Source: a virus
Reading direction: 5' to 3' (one strand)
Virus record (IMG/VR): IMGVR_UViG_3300021605_000014
Span: 1-22,202 of that record
Length of the DNA stretch: 22,202 nt
Under the pieces are notes generated by a model. The model was not told the DNA's origin and made no database searches. It saw only the letters and a program-made list of their open reading frames with translations. The position numbers and the translations under genes were made by a program. Shown here piece by piece: positions 1 through 9,170 of this stretch (its first letter is position 1; every line of letters begins with the position of its first letter).

Positions 1-314
1 TTCGTACTGACATCAAAAGCAACGTTTTTACCTATGTGACTTTTCGCAAAAGCAACTACGTCACGGATGAATTGTTTATCCAGCAGTGGTTCACCGCCGA
101 AAAAAGCCACCAGAAAAGGTTTGTCCGCCTTAAATCCGTCACTTTTTTGATAACCTTCATAAGCGGCTTTTATGGCTTTTTTCGCAGTTTCTAACGACAT
201 GTAGTTATATTCAGACTCTTTCTTCACATAACAATAAGAGCAAGCAATATTGCAGTTTGCTGTTGTAATTAACATAACGGTTTCAGCGCGAGAAAAGCTC
301 GGAATTGAAATCAT
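1..314 (-). CDS. Radical SAM enzyme, N-terminal part (runs off left edge)
   Basis: This is a partial minus-strand gene of which the first 104 codons are visible; it is open to the window edge. The ATG at 314 follows a GAGGTG ribosome site by about 6 nt. The radical SAM iron-sulfur triad is clear: CNIACSYC gives C21, C25 and C28 (CX3CX2C). A GGEP motif at residues 73-76 is the usual SAM-contacting second strand. The spacing and the MSLETAKKAI segment look like the SPASM/anSME-type peptide-modifying group, but the C-terminal domain that would decide this lies outside the window. It starts 16 nt after the stop of a small tail-fibre-like gene and seems to belong to the same late operon. By family knowledge it should cleave S-adenosylmethionine to a 5'-deoxyadenosyl radical; the substrate is unknown. 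A protein-modifying role on a phage product is inference from position only. Confidence 0.88.
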   Translation of the reverse strand, partial: MISIPSFSRAETVMLITTANCNIACSYCYVKKESEYNYMSLETAKKAIKAAYEGYQKSDGFKADKPFLVAFFGGEPLLDKQFIRDVVAFAKSHIGKNVAFDVST

Positions 315-330
315 TGTTTTCACCTCGTTA

Positions 331-735
331 TTATTTATAAATAGCGTGTAGTTTAGCATCCATGTCATCCTGTAACTTTTTCAGCAACTGCGCGTATGTC
401 AGGTCGTAAACCCGGTCGCTGTTCACCGCGCGAGTTGCGTTCGGACATACGCAACTCGGATCGAGTTTCTCCGTTGTCACGGCGTGAGAAGCCAGCTTAT
501 CCGTCGTAACTGCAAAGTCGGCGAGATAATCAGTAATCACCCGGTCGGATTTCAGATAAAATTGATTGTAAAAGCTGATCATATTCGCAAGCGCCGCTTT
601 GAACTGTCCCTGTGTAGTCGTGGCATTCGTGAAATTGTCCGCCACCGGCTCAAACGCTGCCGCGTCCGGAGCGGCTATTTCTGCCGCGTTTACCGGTTGT
701 AACATTTGATAATTTTGTGGTTTTCGTTCTTTCAA
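331..735 (-). CDS. Small tail-fibre-like protein
   Basis: This 134-aa protein follows the J-like gene. The TTG start at 735 has a strong AAGGAGG about 5 nt upstream, whereas the next in-frame ATG (705) has no ribosome site, so TTG is preferred. The SD overlaps the TAA of the upstream gene, which suggests coupled translation. Around residues 70-92 there are two tandem copies of a short repeat (AVTTDKLA then AVTTEKLD), a pattern common in the shafts of phage tail fibres. It is followed by CVCPN and a charged, probably helical C-terminus. There is no signal peptide or membrane segment. The likely role is a small tail-tip or fibre accessory protein. Because the next gene is a radical SAM enzyme, it is also a candidate substrate, but nothing in the sequence proves that. 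Confidence 0.72.
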   Translation of the reverse strand: MKERKPQNYQMLQPVNAAEIAAPDAAAFEPVADNFTNATTTQGQFKAALANMISFYNQFYLKSDRVITDYLADFAVTTDKLASHAVTTEKLDPSCVCPNATRAVNSDRVYDLTYAQLLKKLQDDMDAKLHAIYK

Positions 736-744
736 TTTTCCTCC

Positions 745-3700
745 TTAATAACCCTGCACGAAAATATCAACACTACCGCGTGTTATTTTGCCAGCAATAT
801 CATACGTTGTGATGGTTGGGTATGGTTGGGCTTCCTTTTCGACTGTTGCATATACTGCGGTATAGCCACTGCGCTGCTCGAGGGTGTAGCTGATTGCTTT
901 GATTTTCCGATACTCCCGCGCAAGTGGGATCTGTGTGAAAGTTGTATTGCTGGTAATCAGATCGTTGAAATGTTCGGTTATATCAGGCACGTCATTGATT
1001 GCAATGAATACCCGCAGTACGCAATAAGCGTCCGGCAAAACCGCTTTTACCCGCATTTCCTCCGGTTGAGTTAGCATAATTTTCGACCGGTAAGGTATCC
1101 AAAAATCTTTAGTGTCTTTCCACATCAGAACAGCCGGGTCAACATCCCACATCAGCTTTGTTTCATCGGTTTTCCACATCGGCTCGCTGTTATAGTAAGC
1201 ATAAAAGAATTCAACATTACCGGTGTTTTGCATTGACGTTTTCGGGTTTATCCCATGCAGTGAGAACGTGCCGCCGGTTTCCGGCTGGAAATTGTCGAGA
1301 TACTCATACGGCGCGGCGTTCGGAACGTTTGCGACCAAATCAGACAATCCGTCTATTGGGTTGAGTTGCAGTTTCAGATTAATCTTTTCACCTGACCAAT
1401 GCCTGTCAATCCGATAATCAACTTCGACTACAATGTTGTCGATAGGATCATCACCCATATTGATATAGCAACATGCCGGATTTACCGAGTAGTTCCCGGC
1501 GTTATCTACTGCCTTAATCATTGCCGTATATTTGCCGTTCATCATGGCTTTGGTCTCGAATGGCGGATTAGCCACAACCCCGTCGTGCAGTCTTGTGCCG
1601 CTATCCCAGTTGTAGTTAACTCCGTTGTTACAGCGCAGTTCAAAACCCATAACGTCGTTGGGGTCGGGATAAAGATATGTCCACCAAAAGCGTTTGGAGA
1701 GGTCTGCCAGCTGCTCAACAAAGAAATCTTTTACATCCGGCGGCGGATCGTCGCTGCCGGTGAAAATCTCTACCGAATATGCCGCGTCTGATTTTTGAAA
1801 ACCGAATACTGATACTACTTTGAAACGATACCGCTTGTATGTTGTCGCATCCATGGCGCAGTCGTTGTTGGAGGTTGTGGTTATCGATTGCCACGGCGCT
1901 GTCTCGATCAACCGCCCCGCGTACAGGTCAGGTTCGCTGTACATCACATAGTAGACTTCAAACAGCGTTTGCGCCGCATTTACCGGACGTTTTCCGTTCG
2001 TATCATAAACGCCGGTGCGCCACGAACAGTAAACCAGTGTTTTAATCTCGCCCATCGGTGTTTTCCACGTCTTTTGATTGCAAGTATCGATTTTTGGCGT
2101 TTCCGGTTTCTTAGGTTTATCGGCATACTCAATAACAACCGGAATGTCTTTCGTGTCGTTGTACACGTCAGCGATATACTCAATGCCGGTAATTTTAGCC
2201 ATTAAATCTTCAGTTCGCGCAATTCCAGTTACTCTGAATGGTTTGCAATTCGTTCCGTTTTTTACACCCAGAGCAAACGTCGCAAACATGCCGTAATCCG
2301 GTCGCGCATAGTTGTATAGCTGAATAACATTCGTTGTTTCAGTCTTTGCCGCCGTCCATTCTTCCAGATGCAGGTTGCCGCCGCTTTTAAGGCGAATCTG
2401 ATATGTTTTACCGACACCGAAAGCAACCGTCCTGTCCAAAGTAATACTATTAACGTCGGAGCTGACAATCCTGCCGCCCTCACCCCATTGGGTAACATCG
2501 TGTTGCACCAGCACCACGTCGCCTACCGAACAGGCGATGCACTCAGCGGAAATCACAAACTCCGCTGTCCGGCGAATGTATCTGTTCGCTTTGATGTAGT
2601 AAGCGGCGTGCTTGTAGGCTTGCTCATAGTCTGTGCAACCCATCAACGTTACCTGCTCGTGTTTCGGCTGTTGTAAATCATAGTCCTTGTCGTAACAAAT
2701 CAACGTCGCCCGGTCATAGTTCCGATCTTTGGGATAATAGGTAACTTCAACAGCGTTCGCCCGGTTGTGGGTTGGCGTGAACTGTTCTTTGAAGCTGTCC
2801 AAAACAATGTTGCCAACGCTGAATAATTGTGTCGGTTGCAAGTCCGGCGAATCAAACATGCAGGTATAATTAGAGCCTTTCAGAAACACTTTGCCGCGCC
2901 CGATTGTTTCCGGATATTGCAAGGCTTGCATCATTCCGCAAGCTGTATCGAGAATGAAATTGAAGTCATACCGGTTTGTTTCGCAAAAGTCCGCCCACGC
3001 TTGAAACGCGTCGAAATCAATACGCTCTTTAGAGACACCATACACTTCAAACGTTCCGTCATATTCCCGGGCATAGTGCAGCATATCGTATGCCGCCCAC
3101 GCGGGGTTGGTTGCCAATGGTCGTACATATTTAACGCCGTTCCAGACAAGCACCGTTTTGCGTTCCTGCGCCCACGTTATCCTTGGCGTGCCGCCAGATA
3201 GTTGCGACGTTGCCAGTGCCTTAATGCCGATTAAACCAACGTTGTTATATTGGAAATCGTCAGCGTAAACACTGGTGATATAACTCCAAGCAGCTTTTGA
3301 AAAGTGCTTGTTGTCATCACCGCCGCCGGTTTTAACGATTGTTATCGTGTAGGACTTGCCGCGTTCCAGAGGATATTGCCACTCGCGGAAAATCGGACTG
3401 CGACTGGCGCTGGAAACGCTCACGTTCGCTAGCAACGTTTCCAAGCCACCATCCGGTCGGGCGTATATCGAAAACGACGCGCCATTCTCTACCAATCCGC
3501 TACCGTCATCTTTTACGCCGTACAGTCCTTCAGGAAAAGCAATCGTCACCCGCACTCCGTCCTGTGCGGAATCCTTCATCTTCATTAACACCCGGTCATT
3601 CAGTTTCAATTCCCGACCAACAGAAACGTCTGAATATGTGTCGCCAAAATCCGTAATAATCGGTTGGTTGTTAGTACCCAATCGTTTTGAAACGTTAATC

Positions 3701-4317
3701 TCATAAAAATAATCGACCGGCTGGTCGTTTAACTTGATCTCGCCAATATCGTCAAGAACACCCTCGCCGCAGCACAGTAGCATGTGAAGATATTGTTTAT
3801 CACCGTCAGAGATAACGTACTGCCCGATAACTTGTCCGCAGGTGCGCATCCGCCCGAAAGTAACCGGAATCGGAAACCCTTGGACGTTGCTATTGTTTTT
3901 CCGATCCCAACTGTAAGTTTGTGATTCGGAAGCTCCGCTACCGCCCCCGCCGCCCGGTTGCTCTACCCAGTACGCGCTGATGAGATAATTGGCGGCGGCA
4001 ACTCCTGCCATAATTGCTAACGCAGAAACCCATTGGAGACCAGGAATAAGCATACAAGCCGCGCCAACGACACCTAACGCTTGTTGCGCTAGTCCCGCCC
4101 AGTCATTACCATTCCAGCCGTGTCCAACCATTGGCACGATCGCGCACCAGTCGCCTTCCTGAACGATATATTCACCGTCGACAACGGCGCCGTTGGCAAT
4201 ATAGTGAAACTCACCCTCCGGCGCATATTCACAAAGCTTTTTATCTGCCGGAATATCGATTATTTCTCTGCCGTCAGAGTTATTAAACGGATTTTTGACA
4301 AGCGTTAGTTTTGCCAT
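745..4317 (-). CDS. Tail tip/host specificity protein J-like, with gpI-like N-terminus
   Basis: This 1190-aa protein is the central tail hub and receptor-binding tip of a lambda-type siphophage tail. The ATG at 4317 has GGAAGG about 10 nt upstream and is preferred over a TTG at 4344. Residues 1-72 look like the small beta-rich start of lambda gpI-type tail assembly proteins. Residues 74-109 are strongly hydrophobic and alanine/glycine rich. A glycine-serine linker sits near residue 122, and from there the protein reads as gpJ. Typical gpJ signals include FPIPVTFGRMR followed by a long hub region with aromatic WAAYDMLHYAR and VYGVSKERIDFDAFQAWADF blocks. The C-terminal third has fibronectin-like strands. 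Position after the K, L and M homologues fits the lambda order M-L-K-I-J. A separate gpI gene is absent, so a fused I-J is inferred. Confidence 0.9.
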   Translation of the reverse strand: MAKLTLVKNPFNNSDGREIIDIPADKKLCEYAPEGEFHYIANGAVVDGEYIVQEGDWCAIVPMVGHGWNGNDWAGLAQQALGVVGAACMLIPGLQWVSALAIMAGVAAANYLISAYWVEQPGGGGGSGASESQTYSWDRKNNSNVQGFPIPVTFGRMRTCGQVIGQYVISDGDKQYLHMLLCCGEGVLDDIGEIKLNDQPVDYFYEINVSKRLGTNNQPIITDFGDTYSDVSVGRELKLNDRVLMKMKDSAQDGVRVTIAFPEGLYGVKDDGSGLVENGASFSIYARPDGGLETLLANVSVSSASRSPIFREWQYPLERGKSYTITIVKTGGGDDNKHFSKAAWSYITSVYADDFQYNNVGLIGIKALATSQLSGGTPRITWAQERKTVLVWNGVKYVRPLATNPAWAAYDMLHYAREYDGTFEVYGVSKERIDFDAFQAWADFCETNRYDFNFILDTACGMMQALQYPETIGRGKVFLKGSNYTCMFDSPDLQPTQLFSVGNIVLDSFKEQFTPTHNRANAVEVTYYPKDRNYDRATLICYDKDYDLQQPKHEQVTLMGCTDYEQAYKHAAYYIKANRYIRRTAEFVISAECIACSVGDVVLVQHDVTQWGEGGRIVSSDVNSITLDRTVAFGVGKTYQIRLKSGGNLHLEEWTAAKTETTNVIQLYNYARPDYGMFATFALGVKNGTNCKPFRVTGIARTEDLMAKITGIEYIADVYNDTKDIPVVIEYADKPKKPETPKIDTCNQKTWKTPMGEIKTLVYCSWRTGVYDTNGKRPVNAAQTLFEVYYVMYSEPDLYAGRLIETAPWQSITTTSNNDCAMDATTYKRYRFKVVSVFGFQKSDAAYSVEIFTGSDDPPPDVKDFFVEQLADLSKRFWWTYLYPDPNDVMGFELRCNNGVNYNWDSGTRLHDGVVANPPFETKAMMNGKYTAMIKAVDNAGNYSVNPACCYINMGDDPIDNIVVEVDYRIDRHWSGEKINLKLQLNPIDGLSDLVANVPNAAPYEYLDNFQPETGGTFSLHGINPKTSMQNTGNVEFFYAYYNSEPMWKTDETKLMWDVDPAVLMWKDTKDFWIPYRSKIMLTQPEEMRVKAVLPDAYCVLRVFIAINDVPDITEHFNDLITSNTTFTQIPLAREYRKIKAISYTLEQRSGYTAVYATVEKEAQPYPTITTYDIAGKITRGSVDIFVQGY

Positions 4318-4691
4318 GTATAAAACCCTTCCACTTTTCGGCAAGCAATTGACCCGCCAATGCGTTCGATCGCTACGCCGATATTCTCACGGGCGTGAAT
4401 AAACATCCCGTGACCGATATATACACCGACATGATTGCACAAATCGCCGTTTCTGAAAGTGATCAGACACGGAACAGGTTTGTCGTCGACACGCCGCCAG
4501 TTTTTTCGATTGTAGTCGATAAGTTTGTTTATATCAGTGTCCGTTGCACAGTTTTCTAAATATTCCGGCAGCTCGATGCTGTAGCGGCTGAAAACTTCCT
4601 TGACCAGTCCCCAGCAATCCAGTCCGTTTTTACTGCGTCCGTATTTCGCAAACGGCACGCCAATCAAATCGCTAAAATTAGCCGTCACCAT
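4305..4691 (-). CDS. NlpC/P60 tail peptidase (lambda gpK-like)
   Basis: This 128-aa cysteine peptidase belongs to the NlpC/P60 family, lambda gpK position. The ATG at 4691 has AGGGAGTG just upstream; it overlaps the end of the L-like gene by 14 nt. The catalytic cysteine lies in GLDCWGLV (C26), the histidine in NHVGVYIGH (H87), and a third polar residue is H99 in FIHA. The fold starts immediately at the N-terminus, so the N-terminal JAB/Mov34 domain of lambda gpK is missing and only the NlpC half is present. It probably cuts peptidoglycan peptide stems during DNA entry or assists tail-tip assembly. It overlaps the start of the J-like gene by 13 nt, consistent with coupled translation. Confidence 0.9.
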   Translation of the reverse strand: MVTANFSDLIGVPFAKYGRSKNGLDCWGLVKEVFSRYSIELPEYLENCATDTDINKLIDYNRKNWRRVDDKPVPCLITFRNGDLCNHVGVYIGHGMFIHARENIGVAIERIGGSIACRKVEGFYTWQN

Positions 4692-5289
4692 ACACACTCC
4701 CTTGCGGTATTCCCGGAAACCCGCCGAACCGAACAATGTTGCCGCGCTTGTTACATTCATCAATAGTTTTGCCGCACGGGGTTTTCAGCCATGAGCCGGT
4801 AACTCCGCAAGGCTTCGAACCGTACCGCCAGCGACAGAAAGTCATTGTATAACGGTATGTTGGCAACCGTCGATAAATCGCATCGGCGCAACCTAATTTG
4901 AAATCCAGCCACATAACATCTGATGAGACACTTAAAATCGTGTATTCCTCGCGCAACATTTCGGGGTTGCTTGTACCTATGTCTTTGCTGTTAATTATGC
5001 GTAAAATAATCGTTTTGCCACAAAATCCGTCTTCGTCTTCGATATAAGGCTGCAAAGCCCGCAAGACGTTTGACACTTTCAGACTTAATTCCGGCAATTC
5101 TCTTTCTTGCGTGACGTTGTGATCACCAAGTTCCATCGGAAAGGCAAACCAAGCCTTACCGCCCCAGTTGACATTCGCAGAGTTTTTTACCAGACAAATA
5201 TCGTTTGCCGGAACTTCAACCAACAAGAGAAACGCCAAATTAGAATATAGCTTTTCGGTATCGAGTAACGAAGATAATTCAAGGTTCAT
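4678..5289 (-). CDS. Minor tail protein L-like, four-cysteine Fe-S type
   Basis: This 203-aa protein resembles phage minor tail protein L. The ATG at 5289 is preceded by GGAGGAAGT. Four cysteines in the C-terminal third, C152, C161, C172 and C179 (FCRWRYGSKPCG and PCGKTIDEC), match the cysteine cluster that binds an iron-sulfur centre in lambda gpL. They are followed by the typical glycine/proline run RFGGFPGIP. A further cysteine is at 134. It would sit at the distal end of the tail tube, linking the tape measure complex to the J hub. It overlaps the M-like gene upstream by 4 nt and the NlpC gene downstream by 14 nt. The family assignment rests on motif and synteny. Confidence 0.87.
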   Translation of the reverse strand: MNLELSSLLDTEKLYSNLAFLLLVEVPANDICLVKNSANVNWGGKAWFAFPMELGDHNVTQERELPELSLKVSNVLRALQPYIEDEDGFCGKTIILRIINSKDIGTSNPEMLREEYTILSVSSDVMWLDFKLGCADAIYRRLPTYRYTMTFCRWRYGSKPCGVTGSWLKTPCGKTIDECNKRGNIVRFGGFPGIPQGSVYGDG

Positions 5290-5624
5290 ACTTCCTCCAG
5301 ACTAATCGATACCGAACATGATCTGTGCGACACTCCGGTCCGATTTAAGGGTTTTGCAAATCGCACGATTAACTTTGCTTTTGTTTGCGGATGCGTCCAG
5401 TCGAAGGAATCCGCGCCGCCGCCAGTCTCACGGTAAAAAGCATCAAGCGTAGCGTAATCAGTCAACGGTAATGCCGCCCACTGCACTTCGAAAGTACGCA
5501 GTAAACGTGTGAACCGCGCCCGAGTCTGGACATATCCCGCCTCAAACGATGAGCGGATAACATTGTCGTGGTAGTTCTCTGAAACCGTAATTGAAGGTTG
5601 CTGGATATTCGGAAAATTCGCCAT
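5286..5624 (-). CDS. Minor tail protein M-like
   Basis: This 112-aa protein sits in the lambda gpM position directly after the tape measure gene. The start ATG at 5624 overlaps the tape measure stop region, so translation is probably coupled. The segments FEAGYVQTRARF, a central VQWAALPLTDYATLDAFY and FDWTHPQTKAKLIVRF match the general pattern of gpM/DUF2460-type proteins: a short beta-sandwich with a conserved aromatic 'DWTHP' turn. It likely caps the tail tube under the tip. It is followed by the L-like gene with a 4-nt overlap. There are no unusual features. Confidence 0.85.
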   Translation of the reverse strand: MANFPNIQQPSITVSENYHDNVIRSSFEAGYVQTRARFTRLLRTFEVQWAALPLTDYATLDAFYRETGGGADSFDWTHPQTKAKLIVRFAKPLNRTGVSHRSCSVSISLEEV

Positions 5625-5625
5625 A

Positions 5626-8600
5626 TTACCTAGCCCCTTTCAACAGCCCCTGAACGTTGCCGGTGTTTTTTGCGTATTCGGAGATAAAGAACGACATGAT
5701 CGTCCTGCCCAGGCTATCCGTTGACGTTTTCGTTTCAACTTTCGAATCTGTTTGGTTGTAGATGTTGACTATTACTGAGGTAGTTTCTTTATCGCCACCC
5801 GAATCCGGCTGCTTGATGTCTTTCGCCAAACTTGTCGGCAGGTTAGCCGAGCGGTACTCCTCTGCATCGGTCTCAGTCAATACCATTTCGCCCTTATGCA
5901 GGTTAGCTACAAAGTTGTCACGCGGTACGTAGTCTAATCCTTTCGCAAAACTGCCGTCGGCTCGCACTGGTCCGGTTTGCCCGGTATAAGCCGCACCGCC
6001 GCCAGCTGCGCCACTTAATCCGCCCAATAACCCGCCAAACGCTTTCGCAATCGCTGACTTTGTTATGTACTCCACGAGCATTTTGGAGATCATATCAGTA
6101 AACGCCCGCATAATACTTTTGCAAAACGAACCAAAGTAGTCACCGAAACTTTTCAAATCGCCTTGCATACCGTCGAATAATATATCGCTAAATCCGCTTT
6201 GCATTGATGTGGCTGTAGTTTTGCCAATGTCAACCCATTGCTGCGCCGCGTTGCCCCACTCCGATGTAGTTTGCCGTATGCCGTCAGTAAACGCCTGCCA
6301 GAGTGTCTGTTCTTCTGGCACGTGTTCAATTATCGCTTTACGCGCCGCGCCGACTTGATTAATCAGATCAATCAACATCGGGTACTGCTTAATCATCTCC
6401 AGCTGCCACTTATCAACGTCCATGAGTTTGAGCTGCGTGTCAAGATTGGTCTTGTTGACATCGTTCAGCTCACCGCCAAGTTCGACTTCCTGCCGCTTAA
6501 CATCCAACGCTTTAACTTCCTTGTCATGCGCCGCGTCTTTGGCTTCCTGAATTTTGTTGATTGTGTCTTGTGCGGTTTTGATATTGTAGTCCGATTCGTC
6601 ATCGGTGATGCGTTTGCCTTCTGACTTTTCGTACTCAGCCAGAGCGGTCTTGTCATACCCGGCTTTACGGCACTCGTCAACCTCTTGAATCAGTAAATAA
6701 CGTTGGTAGTCAAATTCATCCATCGATAATTTGATTAGTTTATTCGCCAGAGTTTCACGAATCCGCGCTTTCTCGTCGGCTGCCGCTTTTTCGGAATCGA
6801 CTCCGGATGAACTGGCGCGGCTTGTATCTGATCCGCCATAACTGCCGCCGCCGCCGCTAGTTACGTTTGAGGCTGTTGTTTTCTTACCACCACCGCCCAG
6901 CCCTTTGATGGTATTGTTCAAAGCCGCAACACTGGCAATATACGAACCGATAGCTCCGGTATTGCCGCCCGCTGTTAGAGAAGCCTTCAAACTAGCTTTG
7001 GCACTTTCCAATTGCGCTTCTGCCGCTGCTATAGCGCTACTGGCAACTTTATCGTAACCGTCGGCTTGTAGCTCTTGCGCCCGGGTGTTCTCACGCGCGG
7101 CTTGCGTGGCGTTGTTCATCGCCTCGGCATTTGTGTCTATAGCCGCTGTAGCATTATTCGCACCGGCGCTGATGCCTCCAAATAACCCGTTTACCCACTC
7201 AATAACCTTGCCCCAGCCTACGAACGCCGCTACTACCGCACCAATCGCCGCTATAACGCCAACAATCGCCGCAACGAGCCACGTTAACGGACAAGCATAC
7301 AATGCGGCATTCAAGAACCATTGCGCGGCAGTTGCAGCTATCGTTGCGATCGAAGCTCCGCTGGTTGCAAAAGTGTAGGCAGCTATTGCCGCGGCAGCTA
7401 GCCATGAACCGGCAGACATAACGGCTTGAGCCGCCGCCATTGCATACGTCGTTATTGCTGAAGCTGTTAAGCCGCCGCGCAGGATGAACAAAACGCTGTT
7501 GTATGCCGCGACTGCTGCACTCGCAACCCATGTTTTAGCGGCGGCTATTATCTGCGCCGCGTTCATCGCAAGAGTTGCCAGCGTTGCCGCTCCAAACGCT
7601 GATGTTGATGCCCATAACGCTATTTTCTCTGCCATTACCGCCGCGTTAAACAACCACGCCGAGATTGCCGCACCGCTGTTGGCGATGGCTAATATTCCCA
7701 ATGCTGCGTTGTAGGCAATGACCACGTTGATTATGCCGCGTATGGCGCTGCCAAAATTATTGAACACTCCGGTCAACGTTCGTACTGCCGTTAATAATGC
7801 GCCGCCGATAACCTCAGCCGCTAAAGTCAGATACGGAATTAATGTTGCGCCAAAGGACGCGGCGGATTGTCCAAGCGCGGAAAACGCTTTTATTATTTGA
7901 TAAATCGTCGCCGCTGTATCAACGCTAAAGACAGCCGACAAAGCTCCGGCTAATCCATTGGTTTTAATGCTATTGCCTACTGCCTCTATATACCCGGTCA
8001 GGGTCTGCAACCCGGCTTTAACATTGTTAAACAAACCTTCGCCCATTTCGCGGGCGATGATAATCATGTTGTCTTTGGCAGTTGACCAGATACCTAGCGC
8101 CGTCGTAGCTTGCGCCGCCATCATGCCGACAAATTTCTTGTCGTTGGCGATCCCCTGAATGATGGCGTTCATGCCCTGCACGCCGCTAATTCCAGTTTTG
8201 CTAAGATCATCGAAAGCGTCAGCCGTTAAACCAAACGCCTCGGTTAGATACTTTTGCGCTCCGATTCCGGCTTCGTTAAGCTGCCTGACCTCCTCGCCGC
8301 TTAAACGCGCTTTTATGGACATTTGCCCTAATGCCAGGGTTATCCGGTCTATACCCTCGCCGCCTAGCCCTAAAGCCGCCGCCGCGTCACCAACACTGGT
8401 TAAAATCGGGATGACCCGGTCAGCTTCAATTCCGAAGGCTAAAAATCTTTTGGCGGCTTTGTCAACATCCTCAAAAGCAAACGGCGTAACAGCGGCAAAT
8501 TGTTCCATGCTATTAATAAAAGCATTTGCCGCCCCACTCGAGCCGAGCAAGGTAGTATAGGCGATTCGTGTCTGCTCCATCGAGGCATTGAGCGTTACAA

Positions 8601-8793
8601 AGGATTTCGCTATTCCAATTATCGCGTCGGAAACTGCCGCCCCCGCCTGGGCCATGCCCATACCGATAGCTGTGCTGAAAGCGTTTGCAATGAAATTGCC
8701 ACTACTTTGCGCAGTTTTCTCAGCGCCGGCCATTCCCTTTCGGAATTGCGCATCATCGACACCCATCCGGATTAACAAATCGCCGATTTTCAT
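5626..8793 (-). CDS. Tail tape measure protein
   Basis: This 1055-aa protein sets tail length and fills the tail tube. The ATG at 8793 overlaps the stop of the GT extension (ATGA) and has GGTGGG just upstream; a GTG three codons earlier is less likely. Residues about 10-290 hold the conserved tape measure N-terminus (KIGDLLIRMGVDDAQF, then a VDKAAKRFLAFGIEADRVIP region). Residues about 328-530 are alanine-rich and hydrophobic, the usual candidate for a membrane-inserting channel. A glycine-serine linker lies near 630-655, followed by a charged coiled-coil region up to about 800. The C-terminus contains YTGQTGPVRADGSFAKGLDYVPRD, a glycine-rich motif typical of the family. Tail length would scale with its helical content. 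Confidence 0.95.
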   Translation of the reverse strand: MKIGDLLIRMGVDDAQFRKGMAGAEKTAQSSGNFIANAFSTAIGMGMAQAGAAVSDAIIGIAKSFVTLNASMEQTRIAYTTLLGSSGAANAFINSMEQFAAVTPFAFEDVDKAAKRFLAFGIEADRVIPILTSVGDAAAALGLGGEGIDRITLALGQMSIKARLSGEEVRQLNEAGIGAQKYLTEAFGLTADAFDDLSKTGISGVQGMNAIIQGIANDKKFVGMMAAQATTALGIWSTAKDNMIIIAREMGEGLFNNVKAGLQTLTGYIEAVGNSIKTNGLAGALSAVFSVDTAATIYQIIKAFSALGQSAASFGATLIPYLTLAAEVIGGALLTAVRTLTGVFNNFGSAIRGIINVVIAYNAALGILAIANSGAAISAWLFNAAVMAEKIALWASTSAFGAATLATLAMNAAQIIAAAKTWVASAAVAAYNSVLFILRGGLTASAITTYAMAAAQAVMSAGSWLAAAAIAAYTFATSGASIATIAATAAQWFLNAALYACPLTWLVAAIVGVIAAIGAVVAAFVGWGKVIEWVNGLFGGISAGANNATAAIDTNAEAMNNATQAARENTRAQELQADGYDKVASSAIAAAEAQLESAKASLKASLTAGGNTGAIGSYIASVAALNNTIKGLGGGGKKTTASNVTSGGGGSYGGSDTSRASSSGVDSEKAAADEKARIRETLANKLIKLSMDEFDYQRYLLIQEVDECRKAGYDKTALAEYEKSEGKRITDDESDYNIKTAQDTINKIQEAKDAAHDKEVKALDVKRQEVELGGELNDVNKTNLDTQLKLMDVDKWQLEMIKQYPMLIDLINQVGAARKAIIEHVPEEQTLWQAFTDGIRQTTSEWGNAAQQWVDIGKTTATSMQSGFSDILFDGMQGDLKSFGDYFGSFCKSIMRAFTDMISKMLVEYITKSAIAKAFGGLLGGLSGAAGGGAAYTGQTGPVRADGSFAKGLDYVPRDNFVANLHKGEMVLTETDAEEYRSANLPTSLAKDIKQPDSGGDKETTSVIVNIYNQTDSKVETKTSTDSLGRTIMSFFISEYAKNTGNVQGLLKGAR

Positions 8794-9170
8794 TTTTCCC
8801 ACCCCACAATACCTGTTTTAGCAATGTTCGCTTTTAATTCAGCGTCGGTCTGCACCGGCTTCTTTTTCATCCTGGCTAACGCCGGATGTTCGCCGATTAT
8901 CGAAGTTATTTTCGGCGGTTGTTTGCCCTTTGCGATATGCGGCAATAAGAACCCTTGGATGCTCAAACCGACAAGATACTTTTGCTGATACCGGTCATCT
9001 TCTTTGGACAGCCGCGCACATTCGGAATAGTAATAAGCGTCACCGACAAACATGTTGTCAATTTCGGATAGCTGCCAATGGTAATAGCTGCCTATTTCGT
9101 GTTTGATGCGGCGAAACGCGTTAAGCTGGTCGACGAGAGAAGACGTGCGCCCAACTTGCGCACTCCTTGA
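8790..9170 (-). CDS. Tail assembly chaperone GT extension (made by -1 frameshift)
   Basis: This is the T part of a lambda G/GT-type chaperone pair. It has no convincing start of its own: the reading frame extends upstream inside the G gene, but only the part after the slippery site looks like protein (SLVDQLNAFRRIKHE, then GDAYYYSECARLSKEDDRYQ). Ribosomes that slip at 9176-9170 leave the G frame after 91 codons and continue here for 126 codons, giving a fusion of about 217 aa. The stop at 8790-8792 overlaps the tape measure ATG. In lambda the GT form binds the tape measure protein and the tail tube protein during assembly; the same role is expected here. The order G/GT then tape measure supports the assignment independently of the slippery site. 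Confidence 0.88.
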   Translation of the reverse strand, partial: SRSAQVGRTSSLVDQLNAFRRIKHEIGSYYHWQLSEIDNMFVGDAYYYSECARLSKEDDRYQQKYLVGLSIQGFLLPHIAKGKQPPKITSIIGEHPALARMKKKPVQTDAELKANIAKTGIVGWEK

